Source of the DNA: Cyanobacteria bacterium TGS_CYA1 | GTDB taxonomy: Bacteria > Cyanobacteriota > Vampirovibrionia > Obscuribacterales > Obscuribacteraceae | Direction: 5' to 3' | Length of the DNA stretch: 64,000 nt | Assembly: GCA_026129135.1 (NCBI GenBank) | Contig: JAHCIQ010000002.1 | Span: 124,001-188,000 of the forward strand | Shown here: positions 8,918-17,556 of the stretch, in pieces | How the letters are laid out: each line of letters begins with the position of its first letter | How positions within the stretch are numbered: position 1 is the first letter of the stretch | Notes under the pieces: model-generated | Database searches by the model: none | Told to the model about the DNA's origin: nothing | Seen by the model: only the letters and a program-made list of their open reading frames with translations | Translations under genes and position numbers: made by a program

Positions 8918-10075
8918 TTAAACGCGCGCTGTTGTGAGCTGTAAAGCTTTGATGCGCTCATTGAGACTTTTAGTTTCTGCAGGAGTTTCTTCAACTACAC
9001 GCTTGATGTTGTATACGGTGTCACGCTCTACTGGTACGAAACCAGAGCGCAAAATGTGACTTTCCATTTTTTCTTTAGCTAATTGCAAAGGAGTTTTGGC
9101 ACCGGCTGCGTGGGTGATTTTCTCTTCCAGGATAGTTCCATCCATATCGTCTGCGCCAAAGGAAAGGGCGGTTTGAGCAAGCTCCTCGCCCAACTGAATC
9201 CAGTAAGCTTTGATATGGGGGAAATTGTCCAGGAACAAACGCGAGATAGCGATGTCTCGAAGCAAGTCGTTATAGTCTGGCTCGTGGATTTCGCCTGGCT
9301 TGATTGTGGTGCCTTCGTAATAGCACTTGAGCGGAATGAAGCACATGAAGCCACCAGTCTTATCTTGCTGGTCACGTAATTGTTGAATGTGGTCGACTTT
9401 GTGTTCGATTTTTTCACCTATGCCAGTGAGCATGGTGGCGGTGGATTTTAAACCGAGTTTGTGAGCGGTGCCATGAATTTCAAGCCATGTTGCAGCTGGT
9501 GTCTTTTTGACGTGCATATTTTCGCGCACGCTTTCATCGAATATTTCTGCACCACCACCAGGCATCGAGCCAAGTCCAGCATCAATCAAGCGCTTGAGAC
9601 AATCTTCGTAGGAGATGCCTTCAAGATTCGCTAGATATTCAATTTCTACTGCAGTCATCGCTTTGACATGCACGTGGGGGAATTCTTTTCTGAATGCGCG
9701 AATTACTTCTTCGTAGAAATTGAGGTCGCAGGCTGGATTCAGACCGCCGACCATGTGAATTTCGCTGATACCAAGGCTGACACCATATCTGGCGTTGTCG
9801 AGCACCTGGTCTACGGTCCATGTATAGCTGTTGTTCTCGGGGTTGGCATAAGAGCAAAATCTGCATGTCTCGACACAAAAATTGGTCGGGTTCAAATGCA
9901 TGTTGTGGATGTAGTAAACATACTTTTCTTTGCCAGCGCCTGCTCTTTGCTCGCGAACGCTGTTTGCCAGAGCGCCAATTTCTGCCAGGTCGTCGTGTTT
10001 ATAAAGACGGATAGCGTCTTCGCTGGACAATCTTTTGCCCGATTTGACTTTCTCGACTATATCGCTAATAGACAT
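8918..10075 (-). CDS. mqnE: Aminofutalosine synthase MqnE (radical SAM)
   Basis: 385 aa. The radical-SAM cluster is C67-x3-C71-x2-C74. Conserved stretches are MVGGLNP, SMPGGGAEIFDE, FGADDMDGTILEEKI and the C-terminal PVERDTVY. MqnE joins 3-[(1-carboxyvinyl)oxy]benzoate to adenosine in the futalosine route to menaquinone. The alternative is the homologous MqnC, but the DDMDGT...EEKI block and the GGGAEIF context fit MqnE better. No other mqn gene is in the window. Together with the type II NADH dehydrogenase at 59.5-60.8 kb it suggests a menaquinone-based respiratory chain. Confidence 0.88.
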   Translation of the reverse strand: MSISDIVEKVKSGKRLSSEDAIRLYKHDDLAEIGALANSVREQRAGAGKEKYVYYIHNMHLNPTNFCVETCRFCSYANPENNSYTWTVDQVLDNARYGVSLGISEIHMVGGLNPACDLNFYEEVIRAFRKEFPHVHVKAMTAVEIEYLANLEGISYEDCLKRLIDAGLGSMPGGGAEIFDESVRENMHVKKTPAATWLEIHGTAHKLGLKSTATMLTGIGEKIEHKVDHIQQLRDQQDKTGGFMCFIPLKCYYEGTTIKPGEIHEPDYNDLLRDIAISRLFLDNFPHIKAYWIQLGEELAQTALSFGADDMDGTILEEKITHAAGAKTPLQLAKEKMESHILRSGFVPVERDTVYNIKRVVEETPAETKSLNERIKALQLTTARV

Positions 10076-10135
10076 TGATTTGCTGGCTCCCTACCCGAAC
10101 TGCGGGTCTATGAACAGCCAGAATTTTAGCACTAT

Positions 10136-10816
10136 TTAGTAGGCAGAATCGGTCCAGTAGGCGGTACGGTTTTGATTTTCGTTCACACGCTGCTCCAGAG
10201 TGTCGATCAAATCGTTCAGATAGCGTTTGTTACAAGAAGCTACAGAAAGATCCACGGGCGAAGCTTCTGCAGTTTCTTCGGCTTCTGCAACTACTTCAAA
10301 GTTGAAAGTTTTGCTCGAAAGTCCGTTTTCATTGAGGTAATGGTCGAGTACACCGTCTCTATCGATTTCGTAGTGACCTTCTAACTGGTTGCCATAAATC
10401 CAGGAGGAGAATGAGTTCGAACAAGCGTCGCCAGACATGCGCATTTCGAGACTTCTGTCGTTATCGAAAAAGGGGTCGGCGTCTTTGCTGAACGCAAGGA
10501 AAGCTTCGTCCATATCGGGCATGGGGTCATGAATCTCGTAGTTGCCAGAATTGCTCAGGCGTATTCTGATTTCTTCCTGATCCAGAGGCTGTTTGCTCTC
10601 TCTGGCGTTGCCTTTGAGCCATTCCTGGGTGGCACGTTTCTGGCGGGTGCGGTCAATTATCGTCCCTTTGGCAAATTTGGCTTCTTGCAGCTTGGACTTG
10701 TTCTCTTGAAGAGCTTCCAGGTTATCTTCCAGAATGGCGGCCATTTCCTTTGTATTGGCGGCGCACTGCTTGTTTTGCTTTTGATTCTGGAACAAATTGG
10801 AAAATTTGGTAAGCAT
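10136..10816 (-). CDS. Unknown protein, coiled-coil start
   Basis: 226 aa, no recognised family. Residues 10-60 are Gln/Lys/Glu-rich and predicted helical or coiled-coil. The middle is acidic (DPMPDMDEAFLAF, DADPFFDND). No signal peptide or membrane helix is seen, so it is probably cytoplasmic. It stands alone between the mqnE start (60 bp away) and the nurA-like gene (111 bp away), all on the minus strand. Whether it shares their transcripts cannot be told. Confidence 0.65.
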   Translation of the reverse strand: MLTKFSNLFQNQKQNKQCAANTKEMAAILEDNLEALQENKSKLQEAKFAKGTIIDRTRQKRATQEWLKGNARESKQPLDQEEIRIRLSNSGNYEIHDPMPDMDEAFLAFSKDADPFFDNDRSLEMRMSGDACSNSFSSWIYGNQLEGHYEIDRDGVLDHYLNENGLSSKTFNFEVVAEAEETAEASPVDLSVASCNKRYLNDLIDTLEQRVNENQNRTAYWTDSAY

Positions 10817-10927
10817 TGGAGTCTTTTCCTAGAAACGTGGGTTGGGGGATGTCCTCATTATTGCCTGGTGGTTGTCATGAGGTAATGGGGATTCTACGAA
10901 AATTCTTAAAATGCCTAAATTGCTAAA

Positions 10928-12118
10928 TTAAACAAAACTGGTCTGTTTTTTCTGCTCTTTGGGACTCTGGGCTATACGTTTAACACCAAGACTGAGTAGC
11001 TGTTTGCCTACTAAGTCAAAAAACTGTTTGCGCTCTTGATTCTTAATTACAGCAAGGTGATGAGCTTCGGTTAAAACTATTGGATAACCCATACCTTTAG
11101 AGGTCTGATTCAAGGTTAGAACGAAAGCTTGTTCTATAAGAGATTTATTGCTTACCATCCAGCGCGGAAATTCAAGACGTACCACTTCGCTTGCTACATT
11201 CAGGTAAGTAAAGCAAATTCGATTTTGATCTTCGAAAAGCTGACTCATTTTGGCTCTCGATTGAAAAATTGGCCCGCGCGAATTTGAAGGCAATGAATTT
11301 TTGAATAAGTGCCTGTCTGTAAGCGGCCAGATGGTCGAACAGGGAAAGTCTTCTTCGTTCAGCTCGGAGCAAAAATTGCGGCAGTGACTTTGCTCGTAAG
11401 GACAATTATGCACGCGAAGCATATTTACGACTTCGGAACTGCGACTGTGACTTATGTATCCAACTACAGGCACTTCGTTTTGACGCAAGAGAGCATAAAT
11501 ATTGGTGGCACGCTCGATGAACTGGTCAATGTAAGTTGGTGGCATTTTTTCAAGCGACCACGGAATCAGGGCACCATCGAAAAGTGCAAGAGTCGCAATT
11601 CCGTCTTCTTTGAGCGAGATTGCAGTCTGTGCCAATTCTTCGAATTCGAGCAGGTAACGTTCGAGCGATACATATAACTCGTCAATGTGCATTCGCCGCC
11701 GATCTACAAGCGGATACAAATCTTCTGGTCGGTGATACAAAAAAGGTTTGCTCAAAAGAGATGGCGCTTTTTTGAGCCCATAGGTAATAGCGGAAATGCC
11801 TATGTTCAAAAGAAAACACGAATAGATTTCGTGGTGACTAGGCATTATTTGCGAACCGTCTACTCCGACGACGAGTGCAGTGGTCGGTGCTTTGGTACTG
11901 ATACCAGATACGGTGCCGAAGGGCTCGATTGCTTTTGCTAGCGGCCACCATGTGGTGCCTTCGCTTGCTTCTAGTTTTTGTTCGAATTTTTCAGAATCGC
12001 TTGCTGCTTCTTCGAATTTGCTTAAAGCAAGCGACAAAAGATCCGCGCCTGAGCCGTCGTCTTGCGATCGATTCTCAAGACCCTGTATTTGCTTAATAAC
12101 TTTGTTCAGGTCCAGCAT
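10928..12118 (-). CDS. NurA-domain nuclease family protein
   Basis: About 396 aa. The NurA signature VGVDGSQIMPS (numbered 87-97 from the longer TTG start; Asp90 is the usual metal ligand) is followed by YSCFLLNIGI and by a second acidic strand (LALFDGALIPW). A late block (MGYPIVLTEAHHLAVI) also fits the family. NurA enzymes are 5'-3' nucleases that normally work with the HerA translocase on DNA ends; no HerA is in this window. I prefer the ATG at 12118 over the TTG at 12127, because a TATACT box ends only 8 nt before this ATG. It is divergent from an XRE regulator with the start codons under 40 bp apart. Confidence 0.82.
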   Translation of the reverse strand: MLDLNKVIKQIQGLENRSQDDGSGADLLSLALSKFEEAASDSEKFEQKLEASEGTTWWPLAKAIEPFGTVSGISTKAPTTALVVGVDGSQIMPSHHEIYSCFLLNIGISAITYGLKKAPSLLSKPFLYHRPEDLYPLVDRRRMHIDELYVSLERYLLEFEELAQTAISLKEDGIATLALFDGALIPWSLEKMPPTYIDQFIERATNIYALLRQNEVPVVGYISHSRSSEVVNMLRVHNCPYEQSHCRNFCSELNEEDFPCSTIWPLTDRHLFKNSLPSNSRGPIFQSRAKMSQLFEDQNRICFTYLNVASEVVRLEFPRWMVSNKSLIEQAFVLTLNQTSKGMGYPIVLTEAHHLAVIKNQERKQFFDLVGKQLLSLGVKRIAQSPKEQKKQTSFV

Positions 12119-12126
12119 AGGTTTCA

Positions 12127-12148
12127 AGTATACGCCATACGCTATACT
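12127..12148. promoter_or_regulatory. Symmetric divergent -10 boxes between nurA-like and XRE genes
   Basis: AGTATA (12127-12132) and TATACT (12143-12148) form an exact inverted pair 10 bp apart. Each reads as a TATACT -10 element pointing outward, and each is followed by 8 nt and an ATG (12118 minus, 12157 plus). With transcription starting about 7 nt past the -10 element, both messages would be leaderless. No good -35 element is visible on either side. The symmetry could also be an operator for the XRE protein. Confidence 0.6.
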
Positions 12149-12156
12149 ACTTTTCT

Positions 12157-12618
12157 ATGAGAAATATTTTTGGACCGATTCCCAAAAGCCTGTCACTTGC
12201 CCCCACGTTGGCAGGACGATTGCAACAAATACGTGAGTATAGAGATATCTCAAGAGAAGATTTGAGTCAGGCTGTGCGTTTTACTACTCAGCGCATTGAC
12301 GATCTTGAATCGGGACTGGAGACGTGGTTGTCTGCTACAGACAGGCAAGTGCTTGCCAAAGCTCTTGGTGTCGAGCCGAAGATTTTGCAAGAAGTCGAAC
12401 ACAAACCCAATCTTCCTCAAAACGCAGGAAGGCGCAAGGAAGTGATAGAAGACATGGTCACTGCCATTTTCAATGGTGCAAATGAGCTTGAATGTCCAGA
12501 CTGCGGCAATATCGCTCAATGCAGCCTGAGAACAGGTTTTGATCTAAACGACAAAGAGATATTCTTTCCCAAGGCATTTTGTTTGAAGTGCCCGTTTGTT
12601 TTGATCTGGGAAGGTTAG
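12157..12618 (+). CDS. XRE-family HTH regulator with C-terminal zinc ribbon
   Basis: 153 aa. An XRE/Cro-type helix-turn-helix covers about 20-80 (REDLSQAVRFTTQRIDDLESG). The C-terminal third has C113-x2-C116, then C142-x2-C145 with an extra C122, a zinc-ribbon-like set. No Shine-Dalgarno precedes the ATG, in keeping with a leaderless message. It is divergent from the NurA-family gene and probably controls it and itself (inference from arrangement only). A zinc ribbon on a small XRE protein could bind nucleic acid or sense metal or redox state. Confidence 0.8.
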   Translation: MRNIFGPIPKSLSLAPTLAGRLQQIREYRDISREDLSQAVRFTTQRIDDLESGLETWLSATDRQVLAKALGVEPKILQEVEHKPNLPQNAGRRKEVIEDMVTAIFNGANELECPDCGNIAQCSLRTGFDLNDKEIFFPKAFCLKCPFVLIWEG

Positions 12619-12628
12619 TTCGAACCTT
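12611..12628 (+). terminator. Possible terminator after XRE gene
   Basis: A hairpin AAGGTT-AGTTCG-AACCTT includes the XRE stop codon and is followed by TTCGTTAAATT. The stem is short and the T-run poor. It lies in the 18-bp gap between two convergent genes. Confidence 0.35.
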
Positions 12629-12636
12629 TCGTTAAA

Positions 12637-13755
12637 TTAGCGAGCTATTGAGCGCTTTTCAAAGCACGAACGAACAGTGCTCAAGAGTCTGTTTTTCAAG
12701 CTAGTTAACTTGGATGCAATTTCCATTCGACGCTTTTGCATTTCGAACATCTGCTCGCGACGTCTATCGTCCATTGCTTCGGCAAACAGGTCGTACAAAG
12801 CGATTTCTTCACCCTGTATCCACCACAAATCTTCAATGATATTGCCAATTTCGTCATATTCGGCTTCGTCCATCATTTGCTCGAACAATCTGTATTCGTT
12901 GCTTATCATGTATTCAAAAGCGGCGCGCGCGTCGCTTCTGACATTTTGTGCGGATGTCGTGATGATAGAGCCGATTATTTCTTGATCGAGCGGACCTGTG
13001 CGTTCGCTCAAAAGCTGGATGGTCTCTTCGATTAGGTAACGTCTGAAAGTTACTTGAGTGTAGAGAAACTCGGCAAAGTAAGCGACGCAGACTTTGTGCA
13101 CGATTGCTTGTCTAACAGGAAGATTGGTTTGAATTTGACTTCTGGTAGAAAGAGAATTAAGTGTGCAAACTGCGCCATAGAATCTATCGATTAATTCGCG
13201 AATTCCGCCAATTGTGGTGTCCTTGAAGCCAGGCAAATCATGCACGGTCGACAACTCTTTGGCCTTATGATTCAAAGTTTGTCTGCGCAAGAAAAATAAG
13301 TTGCAACCGAGGTCTTCCAGGATTTTGGTGGAACTAGAATCGGGCAGATCTATCAAGCCGAGCAACAGATGAACTGGCTCGATGTCTGGTTGACCAAAGA
13401 ATAAAGAATAGTCGAATGCGCGTACAAGCGCTTGAACAGCCAGATCCGAAAAGCCAAGCGAGCCGTCCTGTTGTTTGTCGAAACCGCTTTCAATCAAGTC
13501 CATGCGGTCTGAATAAAGCAGTTCAGATTCGGTTTCGCCTTTGAATTTGCGCTCTATTTCGGCGCGGGTCGGCTCTTCCAGAATATTGAGAGAGGCTAGA
13601 ATTTTGGCAGCTAGACTGTCTTTGTCGTCTGTGAGGGCAAGCAATATGTGCTCGGTGCAGACATAACTGTGTTGCAGATTCAAACATTCAGCCATTGAAC
13701 ATTGAATGATATTTAATAGCGACTCACCGGCTCTTTCAAAAACAGAATCAATCAT
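12637..13755 (-). CDS. Stand-alone Clp-N (ClpC N-terminal-like) protein without ATPase
   Basis: 372 aa. The first 170 residues hold two Clp-N repeats: CLNLQHSYVCTEHILLAL (about 25-42) and FFGQPDIEPVHLLLGLID (about 119-136). In ClpC/ClpA this domain recruits substrates and adaptors. No Walker motif follows. Residues 200-372 are a helical region of unknown kind that is rich in acidic and then basic residues. Length and absence of AAA+ modules separate it from ClpC. It could be an adaptor, decoy or sensor for Clp machinery (inference). It converges on the XRE gene. Confidence 0.8.
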   Translation of the reverse strand: MIDSVFERAGESLLNIIQCSMAECLNLQHSYVCTEHILLALTDDKDSLAAKILASLNILEEPTRAEIERKFKGETESELLYSDRMDLIESGFDKQQDGSLGFSDLAVQALVRAFDYSLFFGQPDIEPVHLLLGLIDLPDSSSTKILEDLGCNLFFLRRQTLNHKAKELSTVHDLPGFKDTTIGGIRELIDRFYGAVCTLNSLSTRSQIQTNLPVRQAIVHKVCVAYFAEFLYTQVTFRRYLIEETIQLLSERTGPLDQEIIGSIITTSAQNVRSDARAAFEYMISNEYRLFEQMMDEAEYDEIGNIIEDLWWIQGEEIALYDLFAEAMDDRRREQMFEMQKRRMEIASKLTSLKNRLLSTVRSCFEKRSIAR

Positions 13756-13871
13756 AAATTAGAGGCACAGGTCTCCAGTTACCCTTTTGTTATTGTTCAA
13801 ATTTTTATAGCACGTGTACAATTCGAAAAACAGTTACACTTTATCCTGCACGGCATCCAAGGTAGGTTTTT

Positions 13872-14666
13872 TTGCGAATTTTAGTAGCCAACGACGACGG
13901 CATCCATTCACCGGGAATCCAAGCACTGGCCCAGTCTTTGGCAACCGACCACGAAGTTTATGTGGTTGCCCCAGACCGAGAGCGAAGCGCTGCTGGACAT
14001 TCTCTTACTTTGTACAAACCTTTACGCGTGCAAGAAGTCAAGATTGATGGCGGCGTGGTGAAAGCCTGGTCCACCAACGGAACACCGTCGGACGGTGTGA
14101 AGCTTGCAGTGAGTGTTCTTTTAGATCACAAGCCAGACCTGGTTATATCTGGAATCAACAGAGGCTATAACCTGGGGACAGAAGTACTTTATTCAGGTAC
14201 TGTTGCCGCTGCCATGGAAGGAGTTTTTCTTGGTGTCACATCTATTGCTGTGAGCCAGGACCGCGATGGAGCAGGGCAAAATCTCGAAGCGGCTTGTTCT
14301 GTCATGAAAGAAATCGTCAAAAGAGTCGCTAAACTCGACGTCCCGCTAGACTTGAACACACTTATAAACGTCAATTTTCCAAACGTTCCATTGAGTGAAC
14401 TGCGCGGTATTGCGGTAACCGAGCTTGGCAATCGTTTTTATAACGATAGTTTCGAACATCGTCGCGATCCCTATGGACAGGATTATTACTGGCTCATGGG
14501 TCACGCCATAGACCACAACGAAAAAGATACATCGGACGTGGTGGCAGTTTCACAGAAAAAGGTTTCTGTAAGTCCGGTCAAATTCAATATGACCGACCAC
14601 TCTTTCGTGAAGCAGTGGCAGAATCACCATATTTTTGACACTGTTCTTGGAATGGGAGCTTCTTAG
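13872..14666 (+). CDS. surE: 5'/3'-nucleotidase SurE
   Basis: 264 aa, normal family length. The metal-binding start MRILVANDDGIHSPGI supplies Asp8 and Asp9, followed by RSAAGHS and SGINRGYNLGTEVLYSGT. SurE dephosphorylates nucleoside monophosphates in stationary-phase and stress physiology. The start codon is TTG at 13872, required because the conserved N-terminus begins there. An AAGGTAGG-like ribosome site lies just upstream. The stop overlaps the start of the next gene by one base, indicating translational coupling. Confidence 0.95.
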   Translation: MRILVANDDGIHSPGIQALAQSLATDHEVYVVAPDRERSAAGHSLTLYKPLRVQEVKIDGGVVKAWSTNGTPSDGVKLAVSVLLDHKPDLVISGINRGYNLGTEVLYSGTVAAAMEGVFLGVTSIAVSQDRDGAGQNLEAACSVMKEIVKRVAKLDVPLDLNTLINVNFPNVPLSELRGIAVTELGNRFYNDSFEHRRDPYGQDYYWLMGHAIDHNEKDTSDVVAVSQKKVSVSPVKFNMTDHSFVKQWQNHHIFDTVLGMGAS

Positions 14667-15445
14667 TGTCTATTCTGGACCCAAATCAAGCTATACGACA
14701 ACTGGTCAAAGACCCCGACTGGACTTTCAAAGTTGGAGTAGGCGGTATTTTCAACGCTTTGTCTCTAGTTGTTCTTTGTGGTGGTTTGATGATGCTGCCA
14801 GCAAGTTTTTGTTGCTGGGCGCTGAACACAGGCTATATTTTGCGTGTAATGCGAAGCAAAATGAAAGATCCCGAAGCCAAATTGCCAGACTGGAACGATT
14901 GGCTCGATTTGTTTATTTCGGGCATGAGCTGGCTTGCAATTGCTTACGGCTTCGTTATGGTCGCCATAATGTTCTACTTTACAGTTATGTCTGGCATCAT
15001 GAGTTATTACTACAAGCTGGCAAAAGAAGTCCCTAGCGCTAAAGAGGCTTTCGACTCTGCCCAGACTACTCACAGCGAGCAAGTTTTGTGGGTGTGCGCA
15101 GCCACAGTTGCACTGATTCTGCTTGCTTGTGTCATGCACTTTTTCAGTTCTATCCTGAAATTGAATTTTGCCCGAAAAGAAACTATGCGTGCAGGTTTCG
15201 CTTATTTTGAAGCTTTTAAAATCATCAAAACCAGACCGAGCGATTTTCTTTTTGTCTGGCTTTTAAGCGTTGGACTTTTAAAGCTTGCAATTATTTTGCC
15301 CACCCTTACAGTGCTTGGAGTTTTCTTTGTTCCTTCGGTCTTTTTTGCTGCTCAAATCGTGACCGCGCTCTTGTATGCGCAGTTGGGTCAGGGGCTTGAA
15401 GATAACGAAGTGGACGAGGTTAAAACCGTGCAGCCGCTGGCGTAA
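14666..15445 (+). CDS. DUF4013 membrane protein
   Basis: 259 aa integral membrane protein. Hydrophobic segments lie near residues 31-60, 90-120, 138-162 and 190-235. The motif LPDWNDWLDLFISGM and the charged juxtamembrane RSKMKDPEAKLPDW are typical of DUF4013 proteins, whose function is unknown. The GTG start shares its first base with the last base of the surE TAG stop. The 3' end overlaps the opposing small exported gene by 26 bp. Confidence 0.85.
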   Translation: MSILDPNQAIRQLVKDPDWTFKVGVGGIFNALSLVVLCGGLMMLPASFCCWALNTGYILRVMRSKMKDPEAKLPDWNDWLDLFISGMSWLAIAYGFVMVAIMFYFTVMSGIMSYYYKLAKEVPSAKEAFDSAQTTHSEQVLWVCAATVALILLACVMHFFSSILKLNFARKETMRAGFAYFEAFKIIKTRPSDFLFVWLLSVGLLKLAIILPTLTVLGVFFVPSVFFAAQIVTALLYAQLGQGLEDNEVDEVKTVQPLA

Positions 15446-15812
15446 CTCTTACTTCTGGCGCGAAACTGGTGTTTTGCTTACCGAAATGCATAATCCAATC
15501 GCCATATTGTTTGATGGCGTTGTGGAAATATCCTCCCGCGGCTTTAACGGCTGGCGATAAAGAAGATAAATACTGGTTAATCGAATCGGTAGTAGTATCC
15601 GAAACATGTTGCGACATGGCGTTTAGCTGGTTTTTAACATGAATCACTGGATGGGGATGCACGCCGCTTGCGTTTTGGGCTGGGCTTGCTGGTTCTGATA
15701 AAACAGCCAATTGCTTTTTGTTATTGTCTGCGCAATGTCCTTTGGTCGGCGAATATACGGACAATACGAGCATTGCTGGCAGGATTAGTGCATAAATATG
15801 TTTTTTGGTCAC
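15420..15812 (-). CDS. Small exported protein of unknown function
   Basis: About 130 aa from GTG 15812 (143 aa if the upstream GTG at 15851 is used). I prefer 15812 because it puts the signal peptide (KKHIYALILPAMLVLSVYS) at the N-terminus, with cleavage near GHCA-D. The mature part is Ala/Ser/Gln-rich and ends in an amphipathic region (HNAIKQYGDWIMHFGKQ). No family is recognised. Its end overlaps the DUF4013 gene on the other strand by 26 bp. Confidence 0.6.
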   Translation of the reverse strand: MTKKHIYALILPAMLVLSVYSPTKGHCADNNKKQLAVLSEPASPAQNASGVHPHPVIHVKNQLNAMSQHVSDTTTDSINQYLSSLSPAVKAAGGYFHNAIKQYGDWIMHFGKQNTSFAPEVRVTPAAARF

Positions 15813-16016
15813 TTGCTTATTATTGCGCTCCAAATGGGCATAAACAGGCACAGGGCGATGTCATTATCCCATGTTTGTTGCCGTTTACAGAGCTTGATTC
15901 ACATTACAAAGTTCAAAGCTTATGTTAGGATCGGGATATTGATAGTTTCTAGGGATAAACTTCTTGAAGTTTGTTCTTCAAAAATAGCTATCGCAAAGCA
16001 CTAACTCAGTAAGGAT

Positions 16017-16124
16017 ATGGACGAAAATCTTAGCGAGCAAAGCGATGAACCCCCTCAGGGGCGAGTACTGAGATTTTCGAATGACTTGTCTGCTGCAAGA
16101 CCAGTGAGGTCCTGTCGTGGATAA
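16017..16124 (+). CDS. Possible 35-aa upstream ORF overlapping the corC-like start
   Basis: ATG at 16017 follows AGTAAGGAT, a usable but close ribosome site. The 35-codon frame ends with TAA at 16122-16124, overlapping the GTG start of the CorC-like gene by 8 bp. The peptide is polar (SEQSDEPPQGRVLRFSND). This could be translational coupling or a leader peptide. Nothing but position supports it. Confidence 0.3.
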   Translation: MDENLSEQSDEPPQGRVLRFSNDLSAARPVRSCRG

Positions 16125-17556
16125 CGATTCGTATCTCGTCAAATTTCTCATCATTTTTATTCTTCTAGGCATTCTGGTGGCAGCAAACGCCTTTTTCGTG
16201 GCGGCGGAAATGGCTCTAGCTCGCGTGCGTCGCACTCGTATTGACCAGTTGGCCGAACAGGGTTCGACCACTGCTAAAACAGTGCAATCTTATTTAGACG
16301 ACCCCGATACTTTTATTTCGGGCACTCAGCTTGGTATTACTTTCGCTATGCTCATCATTGGTGCTGTGGGCGAAACGACCTTTGCCGAAGATCTGTCTGA
16401 ATGGGCGCAGGCTATGGGAATTGCTTCTGGCTGGAAGCACAACATGGTCATATTTGCTCAGGTCTTTTCTTATGGTCTGGTTTTCACCATCACAGCTTTT
16501 ATTCAAACCGTGTTTGGTGAATTGCTACCTAAAACATTGACTTTTAATAGAGCTGAAACAGTGGTGATGTATACCATTTATCCAATGCATTTCTGGTGCA
16601 TAATCACCCGACCGATACTGCTTGTTATGAACGCTTTCATGTATTTTATTTTGAAAATATTGAAAGTGCCGGAACCCGCTCACCACCACATGGTGCACTC
16701 TGAAGCCGAGCTCAAAATGCTCGTGTCTGCAAGTCTTGAAGAAGGGGTAATTGAAGAGGGCGAAGAAGAGATGCTCCACAGCGTTTTTGAACTCTCCGAC
16801 ACTGTTGCCACCGAAATCATGACACCACGTCGTGACATGAAGATGCTTAGCGCGGACAAAACAGTGCGTGAGCTAATCGAGCTTGCACTCAAACACGGAC
16901 ACTCGCGTATTCCGATTTATGACGAAAACGTAGACAATATTTTTGGCATGGTGCACATCAGAGATGGTATCAGAGCCTTTGCCGATGGAAAACAATCTTC
17001 GCCTATAAGAGAACTGACTCGTAAAGTCTTGATTGTGCCCGAGAACAAAGGTCTTGCTGATTTGCTCGCCGAATTCAAAAAAACTAAGACTCACATGGCC
17101 ATAGTGGTAGATGAGCATGGTGGTACTCAGGGTATGGTCACTCTGGAAGATTTGCTTGAAGAACTTGTTGGTGAAATAGCTGATGAACACGACATCGAGC
17201 AAGAGTTCATCAAACCGCAAGAAGACGGCACTATATTGATTGATGCTCGTATTTCGCTTGAAGATTTGAATGATCGTTTAGAAACGAATATTCAGGACGA
17301 AGAGTTCAACACTCTTGGAGGTTATGTCTTTGGTGCTCTGGGTCATGAGCCTGTAGTCGGACACGAAGTCAAGACTGACGAATATACTTTGCGCATCGAA
17401 GAAGCCGATAGACACAGGATTATTTCGCTTCGATTGACCTTGCATCCAAAACCAGTGCCGGTAGAAGATGTGAAAGAAAGTAATGGTAGAGGGCATAAAC
17501 GCACTACCGAAGTGGATGTATCAAACCCTAAAAATTTAGAAAATGCAGGATCGTGA
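16117..17556 (+). CDS. CNNM/CorC-HlyC family membrane protein with CBS pair
   Basis: 479 aa. A DUF21/CNNM membrane domain covers about 1-190 (ANAFFVAAEMALARVRRTR, LGITFAMLIIGAVGE). A CBS pair follows at about 205-335 (EIMTPRRDMKML, HSRIPIYDENVDNIFGMVH, MAIVVDEHGGTQGMVTLEDL). A CorC_HlyC domain lies near 350-430 (IDARISLEDLNDRLE). Relatives take part in Mg2+/Co2+ export and resistance; the hemolysin name is historical. The start is GTG 16117, preceded by GTGAGGT. The 3' end overlaps rsmA by 14 bp. Confidence 0.9.
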   Translation: MDNDSYLVKFLIIFILLGILVAANAFFVAAEMALARVRRTRIDQLAEQGSTTAKTVQSYLDDPDTFISGTQLGITFAMLIIGAVGETTFAEDLSEWAQAMGIASGWKHNMVIFAQVFSYGLVFTITAFIQTVFGELLPKTLTFNRAETVVMYTIYPMHFWCIITRPILLVMNAFMYFILKILKVPEPAHHHMVHSEAELKMLVSASLEEGVIEEGEEEMLHSVFELSDTVATEIMTPRRDMKMLSADKTVRELIELALKHGHSRIPIYDENVDNIFGMVHIRDGIRAFADGKQSSPIRELTRKVLIVPENKGLADLLAEFKKTKTHMAIVVDEHGGTQGMVTLEDLLEELVGEIADEHDIEQEFIKPQEDGTILIDARISLEDLNDRLETNIQDEEFNTLGGYVFGALGHEPVVGHEVKTDEYTLRIEEADRHRIISLRLTLHPKPVPVEDVKESNGRGHKRTTEVDVSNPKNLENAGS

